Assembly: GCA_042691655.1 (NCBI GenBank)
Contig: CP170506.1
Span: 992,001-1,056,000 of the forward strand
DNA from: UBA695 sp042691655
GTDB lineage: Bacteria; Verrucomicrobiota; Verrucomicrobiia; Chthoniobacterales; Chthoniobacteraceae
Length of the DNA stretch: 64,000 nucleotides
Direction of reading: 5' to 3'
Shown here in pieces: positions 56,001 to 63,534 of the stretch. The notes beneath the pieces were generated by a model, which was not told where the DNA came from, made no database searches, and worked only from the letters and a program-made list of their open reading frames with translations. Position numbers and translations under genes: made by a program. Numbering within the stretch: the stretch's first letter is position 1; each line of letters opens with the position of its first letter.

Positions 56001-56369
56001 GCCGTCCGAACCGCTGGTGCTCGCCGTCGTTCCCGAGTGCAGGTCATAGGTTTTGCTTGTGCTGCCATCTGCGTTAAACACCGTAATGCGGCCAGGTTGC
56101 GAAGCCCAGAACGTGTGGTTTGTACCCGTCGCGGTGGCATCCCGAATAAGCGCCGCTGCATGGTCTGCCGCAAGTTGTGTAAAAGCGCGGGCGCGAACTG
56201 CCTCGGCATTGCTGTTGGCCGAAATGCGCTCCGGCATAAGCACGCTGAACAACCCGACCGAAAGCACCGTGATCAGCACCAGGACGGCCAGTGTTAATAC
56301 AATGGCCGAAGCCTTCTTATGCCTGGCTAGAGGCGGAAGCGGCCGCATTGGAGAAAGGGGCGTATTCAT
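53049..56369 (-). CDS. Verru_Chthon cassette protein A (large GspK-like pseudopilin), cassette 2
   Basis: 1106 residues from ATG 56369. The N-terminal helix 'ASAIVLTLAVLVLITVLSVG' has no Glu at +5, as in GspK. Residues about 180-197 read 'YAFWVDDESTKLNVNASD', like the GspK 'DE..GKINLN' motif and the equivalent place in cassette 1. A late segment has 'GGATTGRLNPNSALIPFSNA', again a 'GRLNxN' pattern. The middle is Ser/Gly/Asn-rich. It is the fourth gene of cassette 2, six bases after C, and is followed by the 197-residue exported protein. The family is known by name only; a function for it is not established. Confidence 0.85.
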   Translation of the reverse strand: MNTPLSPMRPLPPLARHKKASAIVLTLAVLVLITVLSVGLFSVLMPERISANSNAEAVRARAFTQLAADHAAALIRDATATGTNHTFWASQPGRITVFNADGSTSKTYDLHSGTTASTSGSDGADLNPPSFGGSYPIASSASVASGSAPAMRVAWINVLKDGSVKDAGHAVSSTNPIMGRYAFWVDDESTKLNVNASDGTVKGGTASFGPGTPTEMALQALKTGGVNISITTGSALAVQTGMRPVSGTTPRLFNDPSEILQVTGSGAYFSDNNFSITTRNRSPELNLFGEPKIYLLTTSTDTTPLNLMLGGTYNGTIPLNGGPLAQIYPTSTRISSTYPYGQLPSFAYTAKSGNSNSVSITTGLPQAFMTDVSEVCAASTYASVRYANTTMLTASNSNYAMGMRISKYLSGTNSQGNAITWPTFPGSDSQGFAGKYTNRQIDSISLQLLDLMQKGVFCDHYRTHSQQAIAANGFISNQLTIGQSNMPRINEISVTFETVAGSPPSLKMTICVEWYLPSQCPNYDNSVISQWTWGVSGNTATWLNWQDAPAVTGGAAISGAQGYLGGFWQNNMLRITDQNGDSAGVDLFGNDPALPDPDQASAKLYHASRLRASGTYAGKYMGSGPVSGRVAPALSMSTFILSGKGWAPGEYHCARSSYYGYAYPMKPGVTSITVSGGLAIWSHSESGNTPIDVTPLDSLHGPVYLQDANVDSSGLITSSKDSSISDMVARIKEAVIPISCTVAVPGKKTVVMQVSDPMVNKFPGDWHSVSSASLGNASSASSFPISYSGADGANTGFQGDPAGFWWPQQSQNIPKSQRFPSSGYLQYIHTGIMPDKATESLSISQQHGTPFRLLNFAPSSSASQKTDGGTSYPDWAMLDLFTVPAALQPVSGSLAPILLTWGGATTGRLNPNSALIPFSNASTAMRTTPLEAAMKGLQTCTSFDASYNSVLSTVDEAALAQAIDKYVAALGRPLKLPGEICNVPEVSALLYNGTDSASGLVYSSRNDLVRQMVGNLSTRSNTFCVWAVGQTLNNTTVLAESRMKYMIERYLDYGVDGIPGNTASPGSDGLVGTPDDVIDTGTNAYNPALTYPLHYKYRILSASPVN

Positions 56370-56375
56370 TGGAAG

Positions 56376-57341
56376 CTAATTGGTGCCCGAAGGGAGATAA
56401 ACGGTTGTCGTGAAGATTTCAGCTCCAGACTTAACCTTGGCTGGAAGCTGATCCACGAAATTGAGAATGCTCCCCGGGGTGCTTTTTCCTTTGATGAGAT
56501 CCGCCGGGTCAGAGGGGAGGGGTATCGTGGGAGCGGTCTTGATGCGTTGCGCCGCGTCGGAATCGACCACCACGACGGTGATTTCCACACAAGGAGGGAA
56601 CGCCGGGGCGCGATGAACCACAGATGTGCTCGGGTCCGTGTACCCCTGCGCCGAGTCAAAGGCAAAGACGCTGGAGGAGTCGAAGGCCCGCCCTGATGCA
56701 TTTAGAGTGATCGGAACGCCCTTAGTATCCAGGCATCGAATCCAAAGCGCGATGACGTTGTCCGCAATCCACCCAGTGTAGGTCGGAGGGATTGTTGAAG
56801 CGACACTAAGGGCATTGGACGCCCAGGTGCTGGTGGTATACACGAGATAATCGCTCGCCTTGCTTGGGTCGGCATAATAGCGACTCAGGTAAGCTGTGGG
56901 CTTCCGCGGGTTGGTGGTGGTGTCCCATTGGACGAAATACCCCACCGCCGCAACGACTCCCTGGGTAGTGTTCTTTGCAACGGGGGCCTGGAAGAAGATG
57001 GCGTGGGAATTCATGCAAGTTGATGGAATCCCCACGGAGGATAGGTTGACCGCAAACTGCAAATTCTGCGTTCCGCTAACCCCTGTTCCAGAAGTGTCGG
57101 GAACGGGGAGAGTGGCCGTCTGGATTTCAGAGGCCATGAACTGAACCAAGGCCCGGGCTACTGTCCGTCGTTGGTTTTGTGCGTTCACGGTGTTCCAGAT
57201 TTTTCCGACATGGCTCGTCATGCTGCCCATCATTACCATCAACACCACCAGAATGGAGATAGCCAGCATCACTTCCAACAATGTAAATGCTCGCCCTTTC
57301 CTCGATCTCCCCATGGAATTGCCTGGTCTATTCGTCATCAT
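56376..57341 (-). CDS. Verru_Chthon cassette protein C (pseudopilin, GspJ-like), cassette 2
   Basis: 321 residues from ATG 57341 (MMTNRPGNSMGRSRKG), inside the B stop region: the start lies 14 bases before the end of B. The prepilin-like motif is 'GRAFTLLEVMLAISILVVLM', with Glu at +5 and Ala at the cleavage place. The next helix 'RRTVARALVQFMASEIQTAT' resembles GspJ. The distal part has 'YLSRYYADPSKASDYLVYTT'. Alternative starts at 57338 and 57314 exist. Confidence 0.82.
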   Translation of the reverse strand: MMTNRPGNSMGRSRKGRAFTLLEVMLAISILVVLMVMMGSMTSHVGKIWNTVNAQNQRRTVARALVQFMASEIQTATLPVPDTSGTGVSGTQNLQFAVNLSSVGIPSTCMNSHAIFFQAPVAKNTTQGVVAAVGYFVQWDTTTNPRKPTAYLSRYYADPSKASDYLVYTTSTWASNALSVASTIPPTYTGWIADNVIALWIRCLDTKGVPITLNASGRAFDSSSVFAFDSAQGYTDPSTSVVHRAPAFPPCVEITVVVVDSDAAQRIKTAPTIPLPSDPADLIKGKSTPGSILNFVDQLPAKVKSGAEIFTTTVYLPSGTN

Positions 57342-57831
57342 ATTTAGCCAGGCTGGTGAAAGCGATTTTGTGTTGCCGATTGGCGGTGGGCGCGCCAATC
57401 GGCCAGGAAAAATCGAACTTCAAAAACACCAATGCAGTGGTCTGGATATTGGTGGGGGTGCAAAGCGTTACCGTGCAATCGTAGGTGGGGGAATTGGCCG
57501 CATTGCTTATCGTTGCTTCGGTGGTAATTAGTATGCCACTGGCATCTCGACAGACTCGCCCACTATCGTCAAAGTAGAAGTCGGCAGTGGTGTCGCTATA
57601 GGCCGCCAAAGAAGCTCCCGTGCTGGAGACTGCGGCATAGCCTCCGGAGCGGACCTGGGTGATCACGGTTTGGGTCATGAGAGCAAGCGCGGTATCGCAC
57701 TTGGAATCCCGGTCGCTCTGCAATGAGAAGGAAATCAGCCCGATGATCCCAACCAGCCCCACCGAGGCGATTCCCAGCGCAAAAACCACCTCAACCAGAC
57801 TAAATCCGCGCTGTTTCCGGAAACTATTCAC
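57328..57831 (-). CDS. Verru_Chthon cassette protein B (pseudopilin, GspI/PilV-like), cassette 2
   Basis: 167 residues from ATG 57831: 'MNSFRKQRGFSLVEVVFALG', a standard leader with cleavage Gly and Glu at +5. The helix is followed by 'SLQSDRDSKCDTALALMTQT', typical of GspI/PilV types. It begins six bases after D and overlaps C by 14 bases. The C-terminal end is short and beta-like ('TALVFLKFDFSWPIG'). Confidence 0.83.
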   Translation of the reverse strand: MNSFRKQRGFSLVEVVFALGIASVGLVGIIGLISFSLQSDRDSKCDTALALMTQTVITQVRSGGYAAVSSTGASLAAYSDTTADFYFDDSGRVCRDASGILITTEATISNAANSPTYDCTVTLCTPTNIQTTALVFLKFDFSWPIGAPTANRQHKIAFTSLAKYDDE

Positions 57832-57837
57832 AACGGA

Positions 57838-58506
57838 TTAGGGACGCACGATTTTGGGTTGCCCGGTGGCGTTGAGCACAATTTCAAAGAAATTAGCGGG
57901 TCGGCCAACACTATTTCGAGCCCCCTGGTAAGCGATGTTTCCCGAGGCCGTTTTGCTGGCCTCTACAATGCGCAGCACCCAGGGCAACGAAGGGCTGCTG
58001 TCATCCTGGTAAAGGCTGCCGTCGGGAAGAAAAATGATATAGCCGTACCCCCCACTGACGCCGGGTTTGTAATCCGCTCCGCCGTAAACGAGATCTGGTA
58101 ACTGGCGGCTGCTGGCAAGTTGCGGGGACTTCGCAGGCTGAAAAACCTCCAGGGGGTTGCCGTCACTATCCGTATCATCCGCCAGCAATCCCGAGGGAAG
58201 CGCTTCCCATTTCGAGATTTGCTTCCAGTTCCCTGTGTCTCCCGATGTCGAGGGAACCCATTGCAGCGTGGTGAACCGTTGCGGCGTCTGCGTGTTCGCC
58301 ACAAGCATGGCCACCACTACCGGCTGGCGAGTGACAATGGCGGTCTGGCGCGAGGCTTCCATCAACCCCGAGAGCCGGGCGCCTGAAGTGGAAAGCTGCG
58401 GCGCTTTCGAGCCCTGCAACGCTGGCATGGTAAGAGCCGCCAAAATCCCGAAAAGGGAAACGACGCAAAGCAGCTCAACCAACGTAAAGGCTTTTTGTGT
58501 GTTCAT
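57838..58506 (-). CDS. Verru_Chthon cassette protein D (pseudopilin, GspH-like), cassette 2
   Basis: 222 residues from ATG 58506 (MNTQKAFTLVELL), with Glu at +5; ATG 58524 would add six residues before the leader. The helix 'VVSLFGILAALTMPAL' is GspH-like, and 'LSGLMEASRQTAIVTRQPVV' matches the element after the helix in cassette 1 ('ADCLRHARTAAISGN'). It is the first gene of cassette 2, so the D-B-C-A order equals GspH-I-J-K. The upstream gap to the phosphorylase gene contains the CCGTTACGAACGG site. Confidence 0.83.
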   Translation of the reverse strand: MNTQKAFTLVELLCVVSLFGILAALTMPALQGSKAPQLSTSGARLSGLMEASRQTAIVTRQPVVVAMLVANTQTPQRFTTLQWVPSTSGDTGNWKQISKWEALPSGLLADDTDSDGNPLEVFQPAKSPQLASSRQLPDLVYGGADYKPGVSGGYGYIIFLPDGSLYQDDSSPSLPWVLRIVEASKTASGNIAYQGARNSVGRPANFFEIVLNATGQPKIVRP

Positions 58507-58573
58507 AATGGGAGCGCTGAACATGGGTAAGATAACAGATTTCCACTCAATCTCGTGCCGAAATGAAGGAATC

Positions 58574-58586
58574 CGTTACGAACGGT
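58574..58586. promoter_or_regulatory. Candidate operator upstream of cassette 2
   Basis: CCGTTACGAACGG has perfect five-base inverted arms (CCGTT/AACGG) and includes the CGTTACGA core seen upstream of cassette 1 and the GH42-like operon. It lies 50 bp from the longer D start. Shared use by one LacI-type protein is inferred. Confidence 0.4.
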
Positions 58587-58644
58587 CTACTGTTCGCCGC
58601 GGAGCATTCCAACCAAAACAGAAAGCATACGGATCACCCGGTTC

Positions 58645-60348
58645 CTATGGGGCTTCCTCAACCAGCCAGCACACTTGGTAAGGGGCTAGGTTCACCAAAC
58701 CCGATAGGAACTGCTCGCCGCTGATCAGATCGCGGAAAACCGCCCCATTGGCTGGAATCAAAAGGCGTTGACTGCAACCGGAAACATCATGCAAAGCCAG
58801 AATCGCCGCTCCAGTCTGCCCGTTGCAGCGGCGTACCGCAAAGACCGCGGACCCAAGGTCCAGGATTTCCTGCCCGGCATCGGGATGAAACACGCTTTGT
58901 GTTCCCCGCAGACGCAACAGCTGGGCGATCTTCGTGAACACCTGCGAACGAAGCGAACCCGGCTTCGCGAGTTCAGTTTCCAGGGCCGCAAGCTCCATCT
59001 GGTTGCGGTTGATACTACGCGCCCGGCCCGTTCGTTTGACTCCCTCGCTGTCGTTTCGCGAACCGACCAGGCTATGAATATAAAAGCCGGGAATACCCAT
59101 CAGTGCCATGGTGATCGCCTGTGAAAGAACAAACCGGGCCACCTGGGTTTCCTGCGGCTCGCATGAGCGTGGATCGTTGATGGCATCGAAATAACTGAGG
59201 TTAAGCTCGTAGGGCGATATTGATCCGTCGGCATTGCGTTTCCCGGTGACATCGCCGCCTCGGTCGCGGGACAACTGCACCAGCTCTGCGCGCTGACCCT
59301 CGCTCAAGATGCCCTCCGTGGGGCGCATCCCAATCCCATCGTGCGTCGCGGTAATATTCAAATAGGTCGCGTTGGAACTGATTGCGCCTAGCCCTTTTGC
59401 CCACATGCTCAAAACTGAAGCATCGCCTTTAAAGAGGCTCCAAACAATTAGCGGAGCGAGGGGGAAATTGTAGATCATCTGCGCCTCATCGCCGTGATCG
59501 CCAAAAGAGAGGACATTTTCCTGATGAGGAACATTCGTTTCGGTGAGCAGCAAGACATGCGGGGCAATAAGATCAAGCATGTCGCGGATCAGCTTGATTA
59601 GCTCATGTGTCTGGGGAAGGTGGGCGCACGAGGTTCCAAGCTCCTTCCACAGGTAGGGGATGGCATCCAAGCGCAGCATGGCACAGCCCTGTTGGGCATA
59701 AAAAAGCAGAATGTCCAATATTTCGAGCAACACTCGGGGGTTCGCGTAGTTGAGGTCCACTTGATCGCGGGAAAACGTGGTCCATAACCACCGTATCCCG
59801 TTGCGCGTATGGAAGTCGTGGAGTAAAGGCAAATTTCGTGTCCGCAACACGCTGGAGGTGTCTGTTGATGGATTTAGGGCAATGACGAAATCTGCAAACG
59901 CCGGATCGCCGTCGCAATACTTTTTCACATAAGCGCTCGAAGCGGAAACGTGATTGATCACTGCATCGAAAACCAGCCGGTAATCTTGTGCAAAGGCCTT
60001 TATGTCATTCCAAGTCCCCAGGTCTTCGCGCAAGGCCCGAAAATCCACCACGGAAAACCCATCGTCACTGGTGAAGGGATAAAACGGCAGCAGATGCACA
60101 AAGCTTAGCAAGTCCCCGATGTGCTTACGCAAAAAATGATGGAGGGTTTGCAGAGGAGGAATCGGTCCGCGAATGGAATCCGCATAGGTAATGAGCAGCG
60201 TGTCTTTCTCCGACCAACCCCGCGGCTGAGGGGGAATAAGAGGCCCATATTTTCGACACAGCTCTTGGATGCCCGCAAAGATCACGTCCGCATCATTCTT
60301 GCTGTAAACAGCCTCGAGTCTTTGCTTAATTTGTTCCAAGGTTCCCAT
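58645..60348 (-). CDS. GH13_18 sugar phosphorylase (sucrose phosphorylase-like)
   Basis: 567 residues from ATG 60348 (MGTLEQIKQRLE). Typical subfamily GH13_18 patterns are 'LLITYADSIRGPIPPLQTLH', 'VHLLPFYPFTSDDGFSVVD' and the nucleophile Asp in 'AMLRLDAIPYLW'. The acid/base Glu is in 'LLLTETNVPHQEN' and the transition-state Asp in 'ATHDGIGMRP'. The family splits alpha-glucosides with phosphate to give alpha-glucose 1-phosphate in the cytosol. Family members act on sucrose, sucrose 6'-phosphate, glucosylglycerol or glucosylglycerate; which one applies here is not visible. It is 40 bp downstream of the GntR-type regulator, read on the same strand, so the regulator likely controls it. Confidence 0.88.
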   Translation of the reverse strand: MGTLEQIKQRLEAVYSKNDADVIFAGIQELCRKYGPLIPPQPRGWSEKDTLLITYADSIRGPIPPLQTLHHFLRKHIGDLLSFVHLLPFYPFTSDDGFSVVDFRALREDLGTWNDIKAFAQDYRLVFDAVINHVSASSAYVKKYCDGDPAFADFVIALNPSTDTSSVLRTRNLPLLHDFHTRNGIRWLWTTFSRDQVDLNYANPRVLLEILDILLFYAQQGCAMLRLDAIPYLWKELGTSCAHLPQTHELIKLIRDMLDLIAPHVLLLTETNVPHQENVLSFGDHGDEAQMIYNFPLAPLIVWSLFKGDASVLSMWAKGLGAISSNATYLNITATHDGIGMRPTEGILSEGQRAELVQLSRDRGGDVTGKRNADGSISPYELNLSYFDAINDPRSCEPQETQVARFVLSQAITMALMGIPGFYIHSLVGSRNDSEGVKRTGRARSINRNQMELAALETELAKPGSLRSQVFTKIAQLLRLRGTQSVFHPDAGQEILDLGSAVFAVRRCNGQTGAAILALHDVSGCSQRLLIPANGAVFRDLISGEQFLSGLVNLAPYQVCWLVEEAP

Positions 60349-60388
60349 TAGAATTTGTCCTATTTGTCCAGGTATTTCAGCGCCGGTT

Positions 60389-61525
60389 TTACACATCCGT
60401 CATGGCTCCCATGATGACCTGTGAATGGTATTCCGCCCGGAAAGCCCCTCGGATTCCATCCTGCTTTTGGGTCACATCACAGAGATCTTTGACAATGCCT
60501 TCCGCCAGCGTTTCGGGATTCAGTTCCACCACGTCAACGCAGATGCGTTTTGTCATTAACCGGGGTACGCGCACCGGTCCCCTGCAAAATGCGATACGCG
60601 TTTGCTCGGAAATCGTTTCTATCAGCTCGGGATGTCCGTTGCACAACGAATCCGCCGTTTCCAGATCCATAAAAGCTAATACGCTTGGTGCGCCGTTTCC
60701 CGTTTCCAACAAATGTTGGGTGAGCGCTGTGGCCGTGGCGGCGACCTTCACCACCCCCAGCCCATATTCTTCCAGGATCGGCTTGAGTTGAAGCAACGCG
60801 CGACGAGAAAGCAGATGCTCCGGCTCGGGTATAACCACTCGCCGAATCCCCGCGCCGAACCAATGCTTGGCCATCGTTTGGTAAGCATCATGCCATTCGA
60901 GGAGGTGCGTGCGAGCGGGGACGGACAGCGGCCATTCCGCCGATTGCAACAGAATGAGGCGAATTCCCCGGTCCCGCAGGGACATCAGCACGTGGCTGGA
61001 AAGCGGATGCGGCGAGTGCCAGATCACCACGTCCAGATTATGCCTGGCAAGGCGGTCCGTGAAATCCGGCTCGCATTCCTCATTCGTACGAAAAAAAATC
61101 GAATCCGCAACAAAGCCTCGCGTGCGCAGTTTGTCTTCAAGCTCCATTTGGAGTCGGCACTCGAAAGGCGAAGCGATCAGAGCTCGCAGCCAGATGGGCA
61201 TTCCCACAACCGCGTTTACCAGTTGCCGGGAAGCCGCTCCCCGACTTGCAAGCATGGTTCCCGAGCCCCGGATGCGGCAAAGAACCCCCTCCCGGTCCAG
61301 CGTTTCGTAGCTTAAGGCAATGGTCCGAAGCGAAACCGAAAAAAATGCGGCCACCTCCCGCATGGTATAAAACGGCTGCGCCTCATTCCGTTGCTGTTTG
61401 GTGGCGCACTCGCGAATCAGATTTGTGATGATCTGCAGCTGATTCTGCCCGGCCTCAAATGGAACAAATGAAGGAAAAGCCTGCCTTAGCGGCGGTAATT
61501 TAGTAATGATCCGCTTGCGAGCCAT
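60389..61525 (-). CDS. GntR-type HTH regulator with LacI-like sensor domain
   Basis: 378 residues from ATG 61525 (MARKRIITK). The N-terminal winged HTH reads 'FYTMREVAAFFSVSLRTIAL' and 'LDREGVLCRIRGSGTML', typical of GntR. A periplasmic-binding-like sensor follows (about 110-330), with 'VVIWHSPHPLSSHVLMSLRD' and 'RRVVIPEPEHLLSRRALLQL'. This hybrid resembles AraR-type repressors. It sits between the sugar phosphorylase gene and the divergent sensor gene at 61682. TTG 61540 is an alternative start. Possibly autoregulated from the 156-bp gap. Confidence 0.8.
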   Translation of the reverse strand: MARKRIITKLPPLRQAFPSFVPFEAGQNQLQIITNLIRECATKQQRNEAQPFYTMREVAAFFSVSLRTIALSYETLDREGVLCRIRGSGTMLASRGAASRQLVNAVVGMPIWLRALIASPFECRLQMELEDKLRTRGFVADSIFFRTNEECEPDFTDRLARHNLDVVIWHSPHPLSSHVLMSLRDRGIRLILLQSAEWPLSVPARTHLLEWHDAYQTMAKHWFGAGIRRVVIPEPEHLLSRRALLQLKPILEEYGLGVVKVAATATALTQHLLETGNGAPSVLAFMDLETADSLCNGHPELIETISEQTRIAFCRGPVRVPRLMTKRICVDVVELNPETLAEGIVKDLCDVTQKQDGIRGAFRAEYHSQVIMGAMTDV

Positions 61526-61681
61526 ATGGGGGGAGTGCAAAAACGTTCTAAATTCAAATCAGATGGGAATACACCGAAAAGTTTGTGTATTCATTCTGTA
61601 TACAGCTCCATTCTCCGTTATTGTAGCTATTTGTTGGTTAGATTTTACGAGCCCATCTTCTGCTTCTACCCTTTCTATATC

Positions 61682-62518
61682 ATGCCCTCCCTAAACCAGC
61701 CCTATGCCGGTCGACGCGTGCTCCTTTATTCAGGAGAAGACCCCAAGGCGCAATCGACGACCATGTTCTATCTGAACTTGTTTTGGCGTCTCATCACGCT
61801 GGGCAGGGAAAAGGGAATCGAAATAGTGCCATTTATCGACACACGGCCTATGGAACAACGAGTGATTCGTCCGCCGGAGTTGAAGGACACCTTGGAGGAT
61901 ATGCACCTTGACGGGGTCATCGGCATCCTCATTCATAAAGCAATGACAGCTTGGATGGCCGAAGCCCACCTTCCATTTTCAGCCTTGACCGAAAGCGCCA
62001 TAAGCCTGGTCCGCCTGGATTATCTCGGGATGATCTCCACTTCCTTCCGCCGGCTTGCCGAACTCGGTTGCCGCTCAGTGGGGTTGATGTTCCCCGCGAA
62101 CAATACCCAGTCGGTCGTTTTCGAGCATGTTGAAAAGGAGGCAAAAGCTCTAAATTTGGAGGTGAAATACGAGTGGATCCTAATGTCCCGGCAAAGCCTG
62201 GAGATCGCAGGCTACAATCACTTCCTTTCGCTCTGGGATCTCAAAGCAAAGCCCGATGGGTTGGTCGTGCATCCTGACGAAACCGCACGGGGTGTCATCT
62301 CAGCCATCGTGGAAAAACAAATCCAGGTACCGGGAGAGCTTAAACTAGTGATTCACCGGAACGCAGAGTCCCCATTTTTCGTCCCATTTTGCTGTGACTA
62401 TATGGAAAACAGCGTTACGCCACTGGCCCATGCCCTGTTTGAAAATCTCGAAGCCTCTTGGGCTGGCCAGGAGCAGAAGGACATCCGGGTTCCGTTCCAT
62501 CTGGTCAAAGGTTATTAG
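61682..62518 (+). CDS. LacI-type sensor-fold protein without DNA-binding domain
   Basis: 278 residues from ATG 61682 (MPSLNQPYAGRRVLLYSGED). The sequence fits the periplasmic-binding fold found in LacI-family sensors: 'LDGVIGILIHKAMTAWM', 'ELGCRSVGLMFPANNTQ', 'KPDGLVVHPDETARGVISAI' and 'PLAHALFENLEASWAG'. No HTH is found: the 52 residues before this Met in the frame are not HTH-like. No signal peptide or lipobox is seen either, so it should be cytosolic. It could act as a ligand sink or as a partner for the neighbouring GntR hybrid regulator. It is divergent from that regulator. Confidence 0.6.
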   Translation: MPSLNQPYAGRRVLLYSGEDPKAQSTTMFYLNLFWRLITLGREKGIEIVPFIDTRPMEQRVIRPPELKDTLEDMHLDGVIGILIHKAMTAWMAEAHLPFSALTESAISLVRLDYLGMISTSFRRLAELGCRSVGLMFPANNTQSVVFEHVEKEAKALNLEVKYEWILMSRQSLEIAGYNHFLSLWDLKAKPDGLVVHPDETARGVISAIVEKQIQVPGELKLVIHRNAESPFFVPFCCDYMENSVTPLAHALFENLEASWAGQEQKDIRVPFHLVKGY

Positions 62519-62544
62519 GATGCTTCCTTCTGTTTGTAATCCTC

Positions 62545-63534
62545 GTGGGTAAAACGTCTTTTCAACAGCCAGCTAAAATTCGGGTTGGCTTGTATGGGAT
62601 CAACGGCCATCAAATCCACCAAGCGCTCGCCCATTCCAGGCTGGGCAAACTAATCGCCATCGCGGCGATTCCTCGGAAGCAGCTACCGCCTGCGCTTAGA
62701 GACGATCCCAGTGTGCGAGTCCACGAAGGCTTTGAAGAACTCCTGGCCGACCCTGACGTCGACTTTATCTCCCTTTGCTCCCCGCGCCGCGCGAATCAGG
62801 CCGACGAGGCACAACGCGCCCTTCGCGCAGGGAAGCACGTGCTGGCCGAAAAGCCTTGCGCTCTTACGGAAAAGGACCTCGACGCCATCATGAATACCGC
62901 CTGCGAGACCGGTAAAAGCTTTCACGAAATGGCGGGTACGGCTTTTGAACATCCCTACTTTGCCATGCGCGAGGTGGTTCGCAGCGGGCGTTTGGGAGAA
63001 ATTGTGCAGGTCATTGCCGAAAAATCGTATCCCTACTTTGAAACGCGTGCCCAAGATGAAGCCCTTGATGGCGGCCTTATCGCCCAAAATGGCATCCACG
63101 CGCTTCGTTTTGTGGAGCACGTGGCGGGTTGCCGCATTGCCTCCATTCTTGCCACCGAAACCAAGCTGGGCAATCCCATAGCGGAAGGTGGCCTGCGCAT
63201 GGCAGCCTCAATGCTGCTTACTTTGGCAAATGGAGGCGTCAGTTCGATTTCGGTCAACTATCTTAACCCCCGGGGCACGGGAGTGTGGGGTTACGAAACG
63301 CTCAAAATTCTCGGCACCCGGGGGATTGTGGAATCGCGAGCTGGGGGGCAGTACACCCGGCTTGTGATTGGCGAAAAAGATCTCGGCCCGCTTGACACCG
63401 CCCAAGCAGCCCCAGACTGGCTTGAAACCTTTTTCGCCTCCATCCTCGGTGATGTCGAAATGCCGCTTTCACTGGAGGAAGAATTCTCCCCAACCCGTTG
63501 GGCGATTCGCGCCAACCTCAGAGCGAAAGGTTAA
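62545..63534 (+). CDS. Gfo/Idh/MocA-family oxidoreductase
   Basis: 329 residues if started at GTG 62545 (VGKTSFQQPAKIRVGLYG); no ATG is in frame near the correct start. The dinucleotide fold 'VGLYGINGHQIHQALAHSRL' deviates from the usual GxGxxG. 'HVLAEKPCALTEKDLDAIM' gives the EKP lysine, and 'EHVAGCRIASILATETKLGN' is in the C-terminal domain. It begins 26 bp after the sensor-fold gene, so the two may form an operon. Substrate unknown, most likely a sugar or uronate. It ends convergently with the GH130-like gene and overlaps it by four bases. Confidence 0.8.
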   Translation: MGKTSFQQPAKIRVGLYGINGHQIHQALAHSRLGKLIAIAAIPRKQLPPALRDDPSVRVHEGFEELLADPDVDFISLCSPRRANQADEAQRALRAGKHVLAEKPCALTEKDLDAIMNTACETGKSFHEMAGTAFEHPYFAMREVVRSGRLGEIVQVIAEKSYPYFETRAQDEALDGGLIAQNGIHALRFVEHVAGCRIASILATETKLGNPIAEGGLRMAASMLLTLANGGVSSISVNYLNPRGTGVWGYETLKILGTRGIVESRAGGQYTRLVIGEKDLGPLDTAQAAPDWLETFFASILGDVEMPLSLEEEFSPTRWAIRANLRAKG

